DNA of 64,000 bases. It comes from Brevibacillus aydinogluensis (GTDB lineage Bacteria > Bacillota > Bacilli > Brevibacillales > Brevibacillaceae). The position numbers and the translations under genes are program-made. Under the pieces are notes generated by a model. That model was given only the letters and a program-made list of their open reading frames with translations. It had not been told where the DNA came from and ran no database searches. The stretch is taken from assembly GCF_031954365.1 (NCBI RefSeq), contig NZ_JAUSVZ010000002.1; one strand, given 5' to 3'. Below are positions 49,541-58,394 of the stretch, piece by piece; position 1 is the stretch's first letter, and each line of letters opens with the position of its first letter.

Positions 49541-50317
49541 TCAAGCCCGCTCCTTCACCCCTGTAAACGTGCGCCGGTGAATCGGCGACGGCCCGTACTG
49601 CTGAAGGGCAGCCAGATGTTCCGCCGTTCCGTAGCCGGCATTTTTGTCAAAACCGTATTGGGGGTACTGCTCGGCGTATTCCGCCATCAGCCGGTCGCGC
49701 GTCACCTTGGCGACGACGGAGGCGGCGGCGATGGACACACTTTTGCTGTCCCCGCCGATGATCGGCAGTTGTTTATAGGGCAGACCGGGTAGCTGTACGG
49801 CATCGATCAGGCATACGTCCGGTTTTATCGCCGCATCCTGGATCGCCAAGCGCATTGCTTCACGCGTCGCTTCCAGAATGTTGATCTCGTCAATCCGCTC
49901 GGCAGACACGATTCCGATGCCGACTGCCAATGCGTCCCGTCTGATTACGTCAGCAAATCCTTCCCGTACGGATGGGGGCAATTTCTTTGAATCGTTCAGC
50001 CCCGGCAGGTAAAAATCAGCCGGCAGGCAGACGGCACAGGCGACGACCGGCCCTGCCAGCGGGCCGCGACCCACTTCGTCAATGCCGAAGAGGTGCACGT
50101 GACCTTCCTCCCGCAGGGCTCGCTCCACCTGCGTCATCTCTTCCCACTGTTTCGCCAGTCTGGCCTGCCGGGCCATTTTCTCTTCCAGCTTGCGCGCCAA
50201 ATCCTGTACGCCTTTTCGGCTGTCCTGACGCAACCATTCTAAAAAATCTTTGCGGGGCTCGTCCATTTTTTCGATAAGCTCCCGTATTTCCTTTATCGAC
50301 AGTTCCGCGAGATTCAT
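49541..50317 (-). CDS. rnhB: Ribonuclease HII
   Basis: 258 residues from the ATG at 50315-50317. Catalytic motifs: LFGIDEVGRGPLAGPVVAC (Asp-Glu), LNDSKKL and VCLIDAVQLPG (Asp), then ARVAASVVAKVTRD-like core (IAAASVVAKVTRDRL). Cleaves RNA-DNA hybrids, including single ribonucleotides in DNA. The 70-residue N-terminal helical extension is typical for Bacillus-type RNase HII. Separated from rbgA by a terminator. Confidence 0.95.
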   Translation of the reverse strand: MNLAELSIKEIRELIEKMDEPRKDFLEWLRQDSRKGVQDLARKLEEKMARQARLAKQWEEMTQVERALREEGHVHLFGIDEVGRGPLAGPVVACAVCLPADFYLPGLNDSKKLPPSVREGFADVIRRDALAVGIGIVSAERIDEINILEATREAMRLAIQDAAIKPDVCLIDAVQLPGLPYKQLPIIGGDSKSVSIAAASVVAKVTRDRLMAEYAEQYPQYGFDKNAGYGTAEHLAALQQYGPSPIHRRTFTGVKERA

Positions 50318-50362
50318 TGACGGCTTTCTCCTTATGTATCCAAAATGTGTCCGTTTGAAAGG

Positions 50363-50397
50363 AAAAACCCGCCTATCCGCTGTGGATAGACAGGTTT
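50363..50397 (-). terminator. Terminator after rbgA
   Basis: AACCTGTCTATCC / GGATAGGCGGGTT hairpin followed by TTTTCC on the minus strand. Confidence 0.8.
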
Positions 50398-50408
50398 TCC
50401 GAGCTCCT

Positions 50409-51299
50409 TCAGGACAAAGAGGGCGGCTTTCCGATCGGCTCCTCCATTTCCCAATCGGCGGGGCGTTCCAGAGAAACGGGTCCCAGTTTGCCCGAGCGCA
50501 GGTCGCGCAGAAACAGCTCGGCCGCCTTGTCGTAGTCAATCTCTCCGCGGGATGCCAGGCACCCCCGCTTTTTCCCGATCTCCTCCAGCATCTCCACCCG
50601 GTCGTTCGGGAGCGTTTGCAGTTTGAAGCGCTCCTTCAGCCGCTCCGGGTAGTAGTGCATCATGTAGCTGATGGCGAACAGGGCCACGTCGGTAAAATCG
50701 ATCAGCTCGTCCTTGATCGCCCCGCTCGCCGCCAGCCGCAGTCCCACCATTTGATCTTCAAACTTGGGCCAGAGGATGCCAGGGGTATCCAACAACTCGA
50801 GCGTGTCGCCCATTTTCACCCACTGTTGGGCTTTCGTCACTGCGGGACGGTCTCCGGTCTGCGCCACGGAGCGCTTCGCCAGCCGGTTGATCAGGGACGA
50901 CTTGCCGACGTTGGGAATGCCGAGGATCATGATCCGTACAGCCCGTGCCTGCATGCCCTTCTCCGCCCGCTTGGCCAGCATTTCTCCCGCCAGTTCCCGG
51001 CACATCTCCGGCAGCTTGCCCACGCCTTTTCCGCTCAGGGCGTCAATGGGCAGGGTGCGGATGCCCTGCTCGCGAAAGTAGCTGATCCACTCTTCCGTTA
51101 CCTTGCTGTCGGCCAGATCGGCCTTGTTGAGCAGGATCAGTCGGGGTTTTCCGCTGATGATCTCGTCAATCATCGGATTGCGGCTGGAAAGCGGGAGACG
51201 GGCGTCCAGCAGTTCGATTACCACGTCTATCTGCTTCAGTCTCTCCGTAACTTGTCTGCGGGCCTTTGCCATGTGGCCAGGGAACCACTGAATCGTCAT
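50409..51299 (-). CDS. rbgA: RbgA, 50S ribosome assembly GTPase
   Basis: 296 residues; circularly permuted GTPase order: LLNKADL (G4) and DALSGKG (G5) first, then GIPNVGKSSLINRL (G1) and DTPGILWPK (G3). Start MTIQWFPGHMAKARRQ is diagnostic of the YlqF/RbgA family, needed for late 50S assembly. Adjacent to rnhB and lepB as in Bacillus. Confidence 0.95.
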   Translation of the reverse strand: MTIQWFPGHMAKARRQVTERLKQIDVVIELLDARLPLSSRNPMIDEIISGKPRLILLNKADLADSKVTEEWISYFREQGIRTLPIDALSGKGVGKLPEMCRELAGEMLAKRAEKGMQARAVRIMILGIPNVGKSSLINRLAKRSVAQTGDRPAVTKAQQWVKMGDTLELLDTPGILWPKFEDQMVGLRLAASGAIKDELIDFTDVALFAISYMMHYYPERLKERFKLQTLPNDRVEMLEEIGKKRGCLASRGEIDYDKAAELFLRDLRSGKLGPVSLERPADWEMEEPIGKPPSLS

Positions 51300-51338
51300 G
51301 ATGTCTCACCTGCCTCGGGTGTGTGATAAAGGGAGTCG

Positions 51339-51896
51339 TCAGCGGGCCAGCCGGAACTGGGAGAGCGGCCAGAAAACGAATTCCGCCCGTCCCACGACCT
51401 TGTCCAGTTTGATCGGGCCGATCGCCCGGCTGTCATGGCTGTTCAGACGGTTGTCCCCAAGCACGAAAATCTCGCCTTCTCCCACTTGGATCGGTCCAAA
51501 GTCATTGGTCAGCGGAACGCCCAGTTTTGCCGCCTCTTCCCGGTTTTTGGCCAGGTACGGCTCGTCCACCGGTTTTCCGTTGACCAGGAGTTGGTCGTTG
51601 CGCACCTCCACCGTGTCTCCCGCGACTGCGATAACCCGTTTGATGTAATCGCGGCTTTCTTCCGCGTGAAACACGATGATGTCGCCGCGCTTCGGTTGCG
51701 TCAGGTGGTAGATCGCCTTGTTGACCACCAGTTTTTCGTTGTTATGTAACGTCGATTCCATGGATTCGCCTTCGACGATGAACGGGGCGAACAGGAAGGT
51801 ACGGATGAGAAACGCTAATGCGATGGCTATGCCGAGCGCCTTGATCCATTCCCACGTCTCGTTTTTGGCGCGGCTGGAGGTAACTTCTTCGCTCAT
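51339..51896 (-). CDS. lepB: Type I signal peptidase
   Basis: 185 residues from the ATG at 51894-51896 (GGGAGGAT upstream). One N-terminal membrane helix (WIKALGIAIALAFLIRTFLF), the Ser nucleophile in EGESMESTL, the Lys base in RGDIIVFH..DYIKRVIAV and the GDNRLNSHDSR box. Removes signal peptides from secreted proteins; the short Bacillota form. Confidence 0.95.
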   Translation of the reverse strand: MSEEVTSSRAKNETWEWIKALGIAIALAFLIRTFLFAPFIVEGESMESTLHNNEKLVVNKAIYHLTQPKRGDIIVFHAEESRDYIKRVIAVAGDTVEVRNDQLLVNGKPVDEPYLAKNREEAAKLGVPLTNDFGPIQVGEGEIFVLGDNRLNSHDSRAIGPIKLDKVVGRAEFVFWPLSQFRLAR

Positions 51897-52025
51897 GGGT
51901 CCGATCCTCCCGCATTTTGCCTTGGCGGACGCCCGATTCAGGGAATGCGTCCGTGTATGCATGGAATAATGGGAAAAAGAGGGCTGGCAAGCAAACCAGA
52001 CCCCCTTTGTATGCATAACATGCGA

Positions 52026-52373
52026 TTATTTGCGAATTTCCTTGATGCGAGCAGCTTTGCCCACGCGATCGCGCAGATAGTACAGCTTCGCGCGACGAAC
52101 TTTACCGCGGCGTACAACCTCAATCTTGTCGATCTTCGGCGTGTGCAGCGGGAACGTACGCTCAACACCAACACCGTAAGAAACCTTACGAACGGTGAAC
52201 GTTTCGCTCACACCCGTGCCGCGACGACGGATCACAACGCCTTCAAACAGCTGAATACGCTCGCGCTGACCCTCGATAACCTTTACGTGAACACGTACCG
52301 TGTCACCAGGCCGGAACGCAGGAATGTCCTGTTTCATTTGTTCTTTTTCCAATTCACGGATCACTTGGTTCAT
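52026..52373 (-). CDS. rplS: Ribosomal protein L19
   Basis: 115 residues from the ATG at 52371-52373 (GGAGG nine bases upstream). Typical sequence DTVRVHVKVIEGQRERIQLF and RRGTGVSETFTVRK with a basic C-terminus. Part of the 30S-50S bridge region. Has its own promoter and a leader of about 110 nt. Confidence 0.97.
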   Translation of the reverse strand: MNQVIRELEKEQMKQDIPAFRPGDTVRVHVKVIEGQRERIQLFEGVVIRRRGTGVSETFTVRKVSYGVGVERTFPLHTPKIDKIEVVRRGKVRRAKLYYLRDRVGKAARIKEIRK

Positions 52374-52482
52374 CCTCAATTCCCTCCTTCCGCTCAGACG
52401 TTCATACCCGTCCTCACAAAACCCAGCATTACGCTGAAATCCGGGTAGCGGACCGCCTTAGTCAGCGGGCAAAATTGCCACA
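52374..52482 (-). ncRNA. Candidate L19 autoregulatory leader
   Basis: The transcript from the promoter at 52517-52489 has a leader of about 109 nt with two potential stems (GCCCGCTGAC / GGCGG area and CCCGGATTTCAGC / GCTGGG area). Bacillota rplS genes often carry the L19 leader RNA that binds excess protein. Structure was judged by eye only. Confidence 0.4.
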
Positions 52483-52488
52483 AGAAGT

Positions 52489-52517
52489 ATATTATCACAC
52501 TGGACATGAATCCACAA
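52489..52517 (-). promoter_or_regulatory. rplS promoter
   Basis: TTGTGG and TAATAT on the minus strand separated by 17 bases, between trmD and rplS. Confidence 0.6.
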
Positions 52518-52520
52518 GTG

Positions 52521-53276
52521 CTATTCCGATTCGGAACCCGAATTTTTTTCCTCTTCCTCAAGCTCGGCCAGAAGTGCTTTCCACTCATCGGGCAGCTCGC
52601 CCTTTTCCAGCAGATCGGGCCTGCGTTCTCTGGTCCTGCGCAGCGATTCCTTCAGCCGCCAGCGCTCGATATTGGCGTGGTGGCCGGAGAGCAGGATGTC
52701 CGGCACCTTCCACCCGCGAAACTCCGCCGGACGGGTGTAGTGCGGATACTCCAGCAAGCCGGTGGTAAACGAATCCTTCTCCGCCGACGACTGATTGCCC
52801 AGCGCCCCCGGCTGCAGCCGGACGACGCTGTCGATCACCACCATTGCCGCAAGCTCTCCGCCCGTCAGCACGTAGTCGCCGATCGAAATTTCGTCCGTGA
52901 CCAGGTATTGCCGGATGCGTTCATCGTAACCTTCATAGTGGCCGCAGATGAATACAAGGTGCTCCTCCCCGGCCAGCTCCTCTGCCATCTTTTGGTCGTA
53001 CGACCGGCCCTGGGGGCACATCAGGATGACCCGCGGCTTCGCGTCGCCAGCCACGGCCTCCACGGCGCGAAAGATCGGCTCCGGCTTCAGCACCATGCCA
53101 CCTCCCCCGCCGTAGGGCGTGTCGTCAACGGTGCCGTGCTTGCTTTCGGAGTAATCGCGAAAGTTGATCACCTGAAATTGGACGATCCCCTTCTCCTGCG
53201 CTTTCCCCAGGATACTGCTGTTGAGGACGCCGTCAAACATCTCCGGGAAGAGCGTCAAAATGTCGATCTTCACCAT
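52521..53276 (-). CDS. trmD: tRNA (guanine-N1)-methyltransferase
   Basis: 251 residues. MVKIDILTLFPEMFDGVLNS start, DDTPYGGGGGMVLKPEP and CGHYEGYDERI, YVLTGGELAAMVVIDSVVRL trefoil-knot SAM-binding motifs. Makes m1G37 in tRNAs to keep the reading frame. Ten bases after rimM, as in most bacteria. Confidence 0.97.
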   Translation of the reverse strand: MVKIDILTLFPEMFDGVLNSSILGKAQEKGIVQFQVINFRDYSESKHGTVDDTPYGGGGGMVLKPEPIFRAVEAVAGDAKPRVILMCPQGRSYDQKMAEELAGEEHLVFICGHYEGYDERIRQYLVTDEISIGDYVLTGGELAAMVVIDSVVRLQPGALGNQSSAEKDSFTTGLLEYPHYTRPAEFRGWKVPDILLSGHHANIERWRLKESLRRTRERRPDLLEKGELPDEWKALLAELEEEEKNSGSESE

Positions 53277-53286
53277 CCGTCCCCCT

Positions 53287-53805
53287 TCACAGCAGGCCTT
53301 CCATCAGGTGGCAGACGACCCGCTTGCCGGCGATGTCCACTTCCTTGATACAGTCGTCGATAAACGGCAGCAAAATTTCGCCGCGCTTTCCTTTTACCAC
53401 CCACACATCATTTGCGCCCGGCTGCAGCACGTCCACGATCCTGCCCAGTTCTTCCCCTTCGTCGGTGAATACCTGGCAGCCGACCAGCTGGTGGATGTAA
53501 TACTCGTCCTCTTCCAGTTCCAGGAGCGCCTCTTCGGGAATCTTCAGTTCGCCGCCCTTGAACTTTTCCACGTCGTTGATTGACGGATAGCCGTGGAAGC
53601 TGATGAGTTCGGTCCCCTTGTGGGAACGGCGGGAGGCCACCGTCAGCTTCAACGGCTCCGCCAGCGACGGATGAAACAGATACAGTTCGCTCCCTTTGCG
53701 GAAGCGCACGTCGGGGAAGTCAGTGGTGGAAATCACCTTGACCTCTCCCCGCAGCCCGTGAGTGTTGACCACTTTTCCCACGGTGTAGTAACGCGTTTGG
53801 CTCAC
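53287..53805 (-). CDS. rimM: 16S rRNA processing protein RimM
   Basis: 172 residues from the GTG at 53803-53805 with an excellent GGAGGAGAAGGAG site. YYTVGKVVNTHGLRGEVKVI start, a PRC-barrel C-terminal half (YYIHQLVGCQVFTDEGEELG, VVKGKRGEILLPF). Assists 30S maturation by binding S19. Confidence 0.97.
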   Translation of the reverse strand: MSQTRYYTVGKVVNTHGLRGEVKVISTTDFPDVRFRKGSELYLFHPSLAEPLKLTVASRRSHKGTELISFHGYPSINDVEKFKGGELKIPEEALLELEEDEYYIHQLVGCQVFTDEGEELGRIVDVLQPGANDVWVVKGKRGEILLPFIDDCIKEVDIAGKRVVCHLMEGLL

Positions 53806-53849
53806 GCTCCTTCTCCTCCTTTCGTGGGGATGATGTGCGGGCGCATCAA

Positions 53850-54266
53850 CTATTGACGGGCCGATTGACGAATCTCGCAAATCCGTCCGTCTTTTACCAT
53901 GATTTCCGTTCCAGACATGATTTCATCCCACACATCTCCGACGCGAATCTGGACGGGACTTTGCACAGTCGCATATTCAATCTCGCTGCCCTCCGGCAGG
54001 TTCTCCGCCTGCCGGAGCTGAAACTGGAGCTGCTCCAACTTTTCCTTGCGCTGCCGTTCCTCCCGGGCGATCCGCTCCTGCACAAACTCAAGCGCCTCGG
54101 GGGATCGCTTGCGGGCGTCCGCGAGCAGTTTTTTGGCCTGAAACTGCCACTGCTCCCACTCTTCCTGCCGCCGCCGGATCTGTTGGCGGTACTGTTCCAC
54201 CAATGCGGCGCGGGATGCTTCCGTCATGATCACCTTCACCTGAACCGTACGCAAAATGGTAAGCAC
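53850..54266 (-). CDS. ylqD: YlqD-family protein
   Basis: 138 residues from the GTG at 54264-54266 (AAGGAG eight bases upstream). A long basic and acidic coiled coil (EQYRQQIRRRQEEWEQWQFQ, RIAREERQRKEKLEQLQFQL) is followed by a C-terminal PVQIRVGDVWDEI domain. Function unknown; conserved position between khpA and rimM. Confidence 0.85.
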   Translation of the reverse strand: MLTILRTVQVKVIMTEASRAALVEQYRQQIRRRQEEWEQWQFQAKKLLADARKRSPEALEFVQERIAREERQRKEKLEQLQFQLRQAENLPEGSEIEYATVQSPVQIRVGDVWDEIMSGTEIMVKDGRICEIRQSARQ

Positions 54267-54297
54267 GTCCGACACTCCTTTCGAAGGCTGCCAGCAT

Positions 54298-54327
54298 CAA
54301 AAAAGACTGGGACAGCTCCCAGCCTTT
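54298..54327 (-). terminator. Terminator after khpA
   Basis: GGCTGGGA-GCTG-TCCCAGTC followed by TTTTTT on the minus strand; partial read-through into ylqD is likely. Confidence 0.8.
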
Positions 54328-54330
54328 TTC

Positions 54331-54561
54331 TCAGACAATCTCAACCGTGACCCGCTTATCCGTATTGACGGAGGCGGCGATCACGACGGAGCGCAGCGCC
54401 TTGGCAATTCGTCCCTGTCTGCCAATGATCTTCCCCATGTCATCGGGGTGCACCGACAGTTCGTAGACGATTGTGCGCTCTTTTTCCACAGCGTTTACAC
54501 GAACGTCATCAGGGTGATCGACGAGAGCCTTTGCGATCGTTTCGACCAGTGCTTTCATCAT
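54331..54561 (-). CDS. khpA: KH-domain RNA-binding protein KhpA
   Basis: 76 residues with the KH loop GKIIGRQGRIAKALRSVV. KhpA (YlqC) pairs with KhpB to bind RNA and influence cell size and sRNA function. Between rpsP and ylqD as usual. Confidence 0.93.
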   Translation of the reverse strand: MMKALVETIAKALVDHPDDVRVNAVEKERTIVYELSVHPDDMGKIIGRQGRIAKALRSVVIAASVNTDKRVTVEIV

Positions 54562-54581
54562 CGGACCTCCGGATGACCGGC

Positions 54582-54854
54582 TTACTTGCCGAATTTGCTT
54601 TCGTGTACTTTCGCCAGAACGCCTGCTTTGGACAGCAGGTTGCGAACCGTGTCAGTCGGAGCTGCACCGTTCAGGATCCATTTCACCGCTTTTTCGGTAT
54701 CGATGTTCACCACAGCCGGTTGTGCAACCGGGTTGTAGTAACCGATTTCCTCGATGAAACGGCCGTCGCGCGGAGAACGGGAGTCAGCCACTACCACGCG
54801 GTAGAACGGGGCTTTCTTGGAACCCATGCGCTTCAGACGGATTTTTACTGCCAT
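54582..54854 (-). CDS. rpsP: Ribosomal protein S16
   Basis: 90 residues: AVKIRLKRMGSKKAPFYRVV, then VVADSRSPRDGRFIEEIGYY. Part of the 30S body. Confidence 0.97.
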   Translation of the reverse strand: MAVKIRLKRMGSKKAPFYRVVVADSRSPRDGRFIEEIGYYNPVAQPAVVNIDTEKAVKWILNGAAPTDTVRNLLSKAGVLAKVHESKFGK

Positions 54855-54970
54855 GCTGTTTCACCTCCTGTATGAATCAACGCAACGGTCAACTTGTCGC
54901 GTTGGCGTCACTATTTATCTGAACCATCGCGTCACCTGCTTAAAGCAGGGCGCGAAGAGATCATACAACA

Positions 54971-56380
54971 TCACTTGAACGGGGGCTTGAAGTTGAACGG
55001 GAAGTTCATGCCTCCCGGATTGCCGCCGCCCTTGCCCAGAAACGGAAGGCCAAAGCCTTTTTTCTTCGCCTTCTTTTTCATCTTGTCGGCCACGCCGGTG
55101 AACTGTTTCATCATCTTCTTCATTTCTTCGAACTGCTTGATGAACCGGTTCACTTCCTGGATCGACGTGCCGCTTCCGGCCGCAATCCGCTTGCGTCGGC
55201 TGGCGTTCAGCAGCTCGGGGTTGGCCCTCTCCGCTTTCGTCATCGACTTGACGATCGCTTCGATGCGGGCAATCTGCTTTTCATCCACCTTGAGCTGGCC
55301 CTTCAGCTTGTTCATGCCCGGCAGCATGCCGAGAATGTCTTCGAACGGGCCCAGGTTGCGCAGCTGCTGCATGGATTCGAGAAACATGTCAAAGGTGAAC
55401 TCCCCTTGACGCATCTGCTTCTCCATTTCCCGCGCCTTTTCCTCGTCAACTGCCGCCTGCGCCTTTTCGATCAGGCTGAGCACGTCGCCCATCCCGAGAA
55501 TCCGCGATGCCATCCGATCCGGGTGGAAGGGTTCCAGCGCGTCCAGCTTTTCGCCCATCGCCGCAAACTTGATCGGCTTGCCGGTGACGGCCTTGACGGA
55601 CAATGCTGCACCGCCGCGCGTGTCGCCGTCCAGCTTGGTGAGCACCACGCCAGTCAGTTCGAGCTGGCTGTTGAAGCTTTCTGCCACGTTGACGGCGTCC
55701 TGACCGGTCATCGCGTCGACGACGAGCAGAATTTCATCCGGCTTGGCCACGTCGCGAACCTGCTTTAACTCCTCCATCAGCGCTTCGTCGATGTGGAGCC
55801 GGCCGGCGGTGTCGATCAGCACGTAGTCGAGATGGTTCTCTTTGGCGTGCTCGATCGCCTGTCTGGCAATCTCCACCGGACTGACCTGGTCGCCGAGGGA
55901 GAACACCGGAACGTTCAACTGTTCGCCCAGCACCTGCAGCTGCTTGATCGCCGCCGGACGGTAAATGTCCGCCGCCACCAGGAGCGGTTTGCGGTTCTGC
56001 TTTTGCAGATACTTGGCCAGTTTTCCGGTCGTGGTCGTCTTACCGGCACCCTGCAGCCCCGCCATCATCACGACGGTCGGCGGCCGGTTGGCGACGGCCA
56101 GCTGGGCGACTTGTCCGCCCATCAGTTCGATCAGCTCTTCGTTGACGATTTTGATGACCATCTGGCCGGGCGTCAGGCTTTTCAGCACCTCTTGCCCGAC
56201 AGCGCGCTCCTTGACGCGCGCGATAAAGTCTTTGACGACTTTAAAGTTGACGTCGGCTTCCAGCAGGGCCAGACGAACTTCGCGCATCGCTTCATTGACG
56301 ACGGTTTCGTCAATCTTGCCTCTGCCGCGCAGTTTGTCAAATGCGTTCTGCAGCCGACTGGTCAAGTTTTCAAATGCCAT
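54971..56380 (-). CDS. ffh: Signal recognition particle protein Ffh
   Basis: 469 residues from the ATG at 56378-56380. N domain, G domain with GLQGAGKTTTTGKLA (G1), DTAGRLHID (G3) and TKLDGDTRGG (G4), then the Met-rich M domain ending in a Gly/Phe/Pro tail. Targets nascent membrane and secreted proteins. Ten bases after ylxM. Confidence 0.97.
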   Translation of the reverse strand: MAFENLTSRLQNAFDKLRGRGKIDETVVNEAMREVRLALLEADVNFKVVKDFIARVKERAVGQEVLKSLTPGQMVIKIVNEELIELMGGQVAQLAVANRPPTVVMMAGLQGAGKTTTTGKLAKYLQKQNRKPLLVAADIYRPAAIKQLQVLGEQLNVPVFSLGDQVSPVEIARQAIEHAKENHLDYVLIDTAGRLHIDEALMEELKQVRDVAKPDEILLVVDAMTGQDAVNVAESFNSQLELTGVVLTKLDGDTRGGAALSVKAVTGKPIKFAAMGEKLDALEPFHPDRMASRILGMGDVLSLIEKAQAAVDEEKAREMEKQMRQGEFTFDMFLESMQQLRNLGPFEDILGMLPGMNKLKGQLKVDEKQIARIEAIVKSMTKAERANPELLNASRRKRIAAGSGTSIQEVNRFIKQFEEMKKMMKQFTGVADKMKKKAKKKGFGLPFLGKGGGNPGGMNFPFNFKPPFK

Positions 56381-56390
56381 GCGAGCCCTC

Positions 56391-56729
56391 CTAATCCATC
56401 TCCGACAGTTGGTGGAGCAAAGCTTGCAGTTCCTCTCTTGCCTCGCCGTCCGCGAGCTCTTCCACAATCCGCCGGATGCGTTCCAGAAGAGCCTGGCGCT
56501 GTTCGTGCTTGGCGGCCAACAGCAGTTTTTCCTCGTACTCAAACAACTGCCGCTCCGCCCGCTTGATGTGATCGTACACCGCCTGTCTGCTCACTTCGTG
56601 CATCTCGGCGATTTCTCCCAGCGACAAATCATCCAGATAGTACAGCTCCAGATATTCACGCTGCTTGCCTTTCAAGAGCGGCGCGTAAAAGTCGAACAAG
56701 AGATTTACCTGATTGGTCTTCTCCAGCAT
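56391..56729 (-). CDS. ylxM: YlxM, SRP-associated HTH protein
   Basis: 112 residues with a sigma-70 region 4-like HTH (YLELYYLDDLSLGEIAEMHE, VSRQAVYDHIKRAE) and a helical tail. Usually encoded before ffh and associated with the SRP. First gene of the ribosomal/SRP operon, with a clear promoter and palindrome upstream. Confidence 0.93.
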   Translation of the reverse strand: MLEKTNQVNLLFDFYAPLLKGKQREYLELYYLDDLSLGEIAEMHEVSRQAVYDHIKRAERQLFEYEEKLLLAAKHEQRQALLERIRRIVEELADGEAREELQALLHQLSEMD

Positions 56730-56766
56730 GAAACCAATCCTTTGCTGAGAGGTACTCGATTATGTC

Positions 56767-56790
56767 CTGTAAAGTGATTCTCCTTTACAG
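56767..56790. promoter_or_regulatory. Palindrome in the ylxM leader
   Basis: CTGTAAAG and CTTTACAG separated by eight bases, perfect inverted repeat between the -10 box and the start codon of ylxM. Could be a protein operator or an mRNA hairpin. Confidence 0.6.
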
Positions 56791-56800
56791 CACGATAACT

Positions 56801-56829
56801 ATACTACCCAATTCTCCATGCACTGTCAA
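56801..56829 (-). promoter_or_regulatory. Promoter of the ylxM-ffh operon
   Basis: Perfect TTGACA, 17-base spacer, TAGTAT on the minus strand. Confidence 0.85.
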
Positions 56830-56848
56830 GGTTTTTTATTGACACAGA

Positions 56849-57610
56849 TTACGGACGAATGTTCACAATCATCGCCTCCGGACCGGTTGGGGAAAAACTG
56901 CCCCCTTTCGGTTCGATGCTGACGGCGATGTTCGTGACCCGGCGGATATCGCCGTCGTGGACATACAGGTGTGCCATCCGTCCCTTCCATTGTAACACAC
57001 CTGCGTTTGCCCTGCTGTCTCCGATGATAAACCAGACCTGATAATCCTTCTCTTCCAGCGGGTCCAGTCCTTCCGCCAGGATCAGCAGTTCGTTGGACAT
57101 GTCGTTGATCCAGACATATCCCCTGACGTTGGTCCGCATCACGGGCACCGCCTGATGCAGCACTGTTTTCGGGTCGTTGACGATCCGGTTTTGCGTAAGG
57201 AACAGGGAGGTGGCAGGTTCACTGATAAAAACCGGTGACGGCTCTGCCCGCTCCATCTCGTCTCCTCGCAGCGGGACGAAAGCCATGGCCGCCAGCAGAA
57301 CGCAGGCCGCCGCTGAGGACAGGGCCGCTGCACGCCGGCGCGGCAGCCTGTTGTTCATGTCGACGGAGCGAAGCAGCCGCGTTTTCAGCCGGGGCGAGGG
57401 TTTCGTTTCCTGCGCTGGCTGAAGGCGTTCAGCGGGTGCTCCGACTTCACCGCTACTGTCCAGAATTACCGCCCACTCGCGATGCAGTGCGGCACAGCGG
57501 GAACAGTGTTGCAGATGCCGCGCCAGTTCCTCGCTGCGCTCAGCGGAGTGTTTGCCGAGCACCAGGTCGATCACGTCTTCCTCGTACACGCCGCAATGCT
57601 TGTCAGCCAC
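56849..57610 (-). CDS. Zinc-finger anti-sigma factor (RskA-like)
   Basis: 253 residues from a GTG start (GGGAGGCG upstream). The N-terminal part carries an H-x3-C-x2-C zinc motif (HLQHCSRC) typical of ZAS anti-sigma domains; a transmembrane segment (AAALSSAAACVLLAAMAFVP, about 92-112) follows, then an extracytoplasmic RskA C-terminal domain (YVWINDMSNELLILAEGLDP, YQVWFIIGD, KGRMAHLYVHDGD). It would hold the ECF sigma factor encoded just upstream (overlap of eight bases) until an envelope signal is sensed. Confidence 0.88.
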   Translation of the reverse strand: MADKHCGVYEEDVIDLVLGKHSAERSEELARHLQHCSRCAALHREWAVILDSSGEVGAPAERLQPAQETKPSPRLKTRLLRSVDMNNRLPRRRAAALSSAAACVLLAAMAFVPLRGDEMERAEPSPVFISEPATSLFLTQNRIVNDPKTVLHQAVPVMRTNVRGYVWINDMSNELLILAEGLDPLEEKDYQVWFIIGDSRANAGVLQWKGRMAHLYVHDGDIRRVTNIAVSIEPKGGSFSPTGPEAMIVNIRP

Positions 57611-58190
57611 GCTTATCGCCTCCCTTGCCGCTTCCGTGCCATCCCGTCTCCGCCAACTGCTTTCGCAGGTTGTGCAAGCCGTAGCGTATCAGCGACTTGA
57701 TCGTTCCAATCGGCCGGGCCATGATTTCAGCCAGCTCCCGATGGGTTTTCGCCTGAAAATAGGCCCCGTAAACCGCCTGCCGCTGCGCTTCGGGAATGCG
57801 GTTCAGCACGTTTCGCACCGTTTCTCGTTCCAGCTTTGCCAAGACCGATTCTTCCACCGAGTCATCCTGCAGCTGGTGGGTGGCCGCCGTCTGTTCCCGC
57901 TGCTGGCTGGCCTGAATCCTGCGCAGGCGGTCCATGCAGCGCGACCTGGTTTTTACCGCGAGCCACGCCTCGACACTGCCCCGCTGCCGGTCGTACTGCG
58001 CCGCTGTCCGGTAGGCTTCGAGAAAAATGTCGTGACACAAGTCCTCCGCCTCCATGGGATCGTGCAGCATCCGCAAAGCGATGCGGTAGACGAAAGCGGC
58101 GTACCGTTCGTAAAAGGCTTCCAACGCCGCCCGTGAGCCGCGTCCCATTTCCATGAGCAGGCGCTCCCCTTCCAGGTGTTGTTTCGACAC
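57603..58190 (-). CDS. ECF sigma factor (SigK-like)
   Basis: 195 residues from the GTG at 58188-58190 (GGGGGAGGAAGGG upstream). Region 2 (FYERYAAFVYRIALRMLHDP, AEDLCHDIFLEAYRTA) and region 4 (AYFQAKTHRELAEIMARPIG, TIKSLIRYGLHNLRKQL) are clear. Overlaps the anti-sigma gene, as in typical sigma/anti-sigma operons. Targets unknown; the divergent NEW3-domain gene is a candidate. Confidence 0.92.
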   Translation of the reverse strand: MSKQHLEGERLLMEMGRGSRAALEAFYERYAAFVYRIALRMLHDPMEAEDLCHDIFLEAYRTAAQYDRQRGSVEAWLAVKTRSRCMDRLRRIQASQQREQTAATHQLQDDSVEESVLAKLERETVRNVLNRIPEAQRQAVYGAYFQAKTHRELAEIMARPIGTIKSLIRYGLHNLRKQLAETGWHGSGKGGDKRG

Positions 58191-58394
58191 GCCCTTCCTC
58201 CCCCTTAGCCGATGCCTCTTTCCCAATTTTCTTGTAACAAAAAAGGCGCCCATGCGCAATTGGGTGCAGCAGCGATTGCCCTGACCGGGCCCAGCCGAAA
58301 GCAAAAATTTTGCCAGCCGACAAATCCGCGTGCACATGTTTCCGCGTATACGGGGTGAAAGCAACTATCGACGGTAAAAGGGGGAATTGTCATC

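Noticed and set aside
52506..53348. 280-codon plus-strand frame opposite trmD and rimM
   Set aside because: GC-rich shadow frame; both minus-strand genes are unambiguous.
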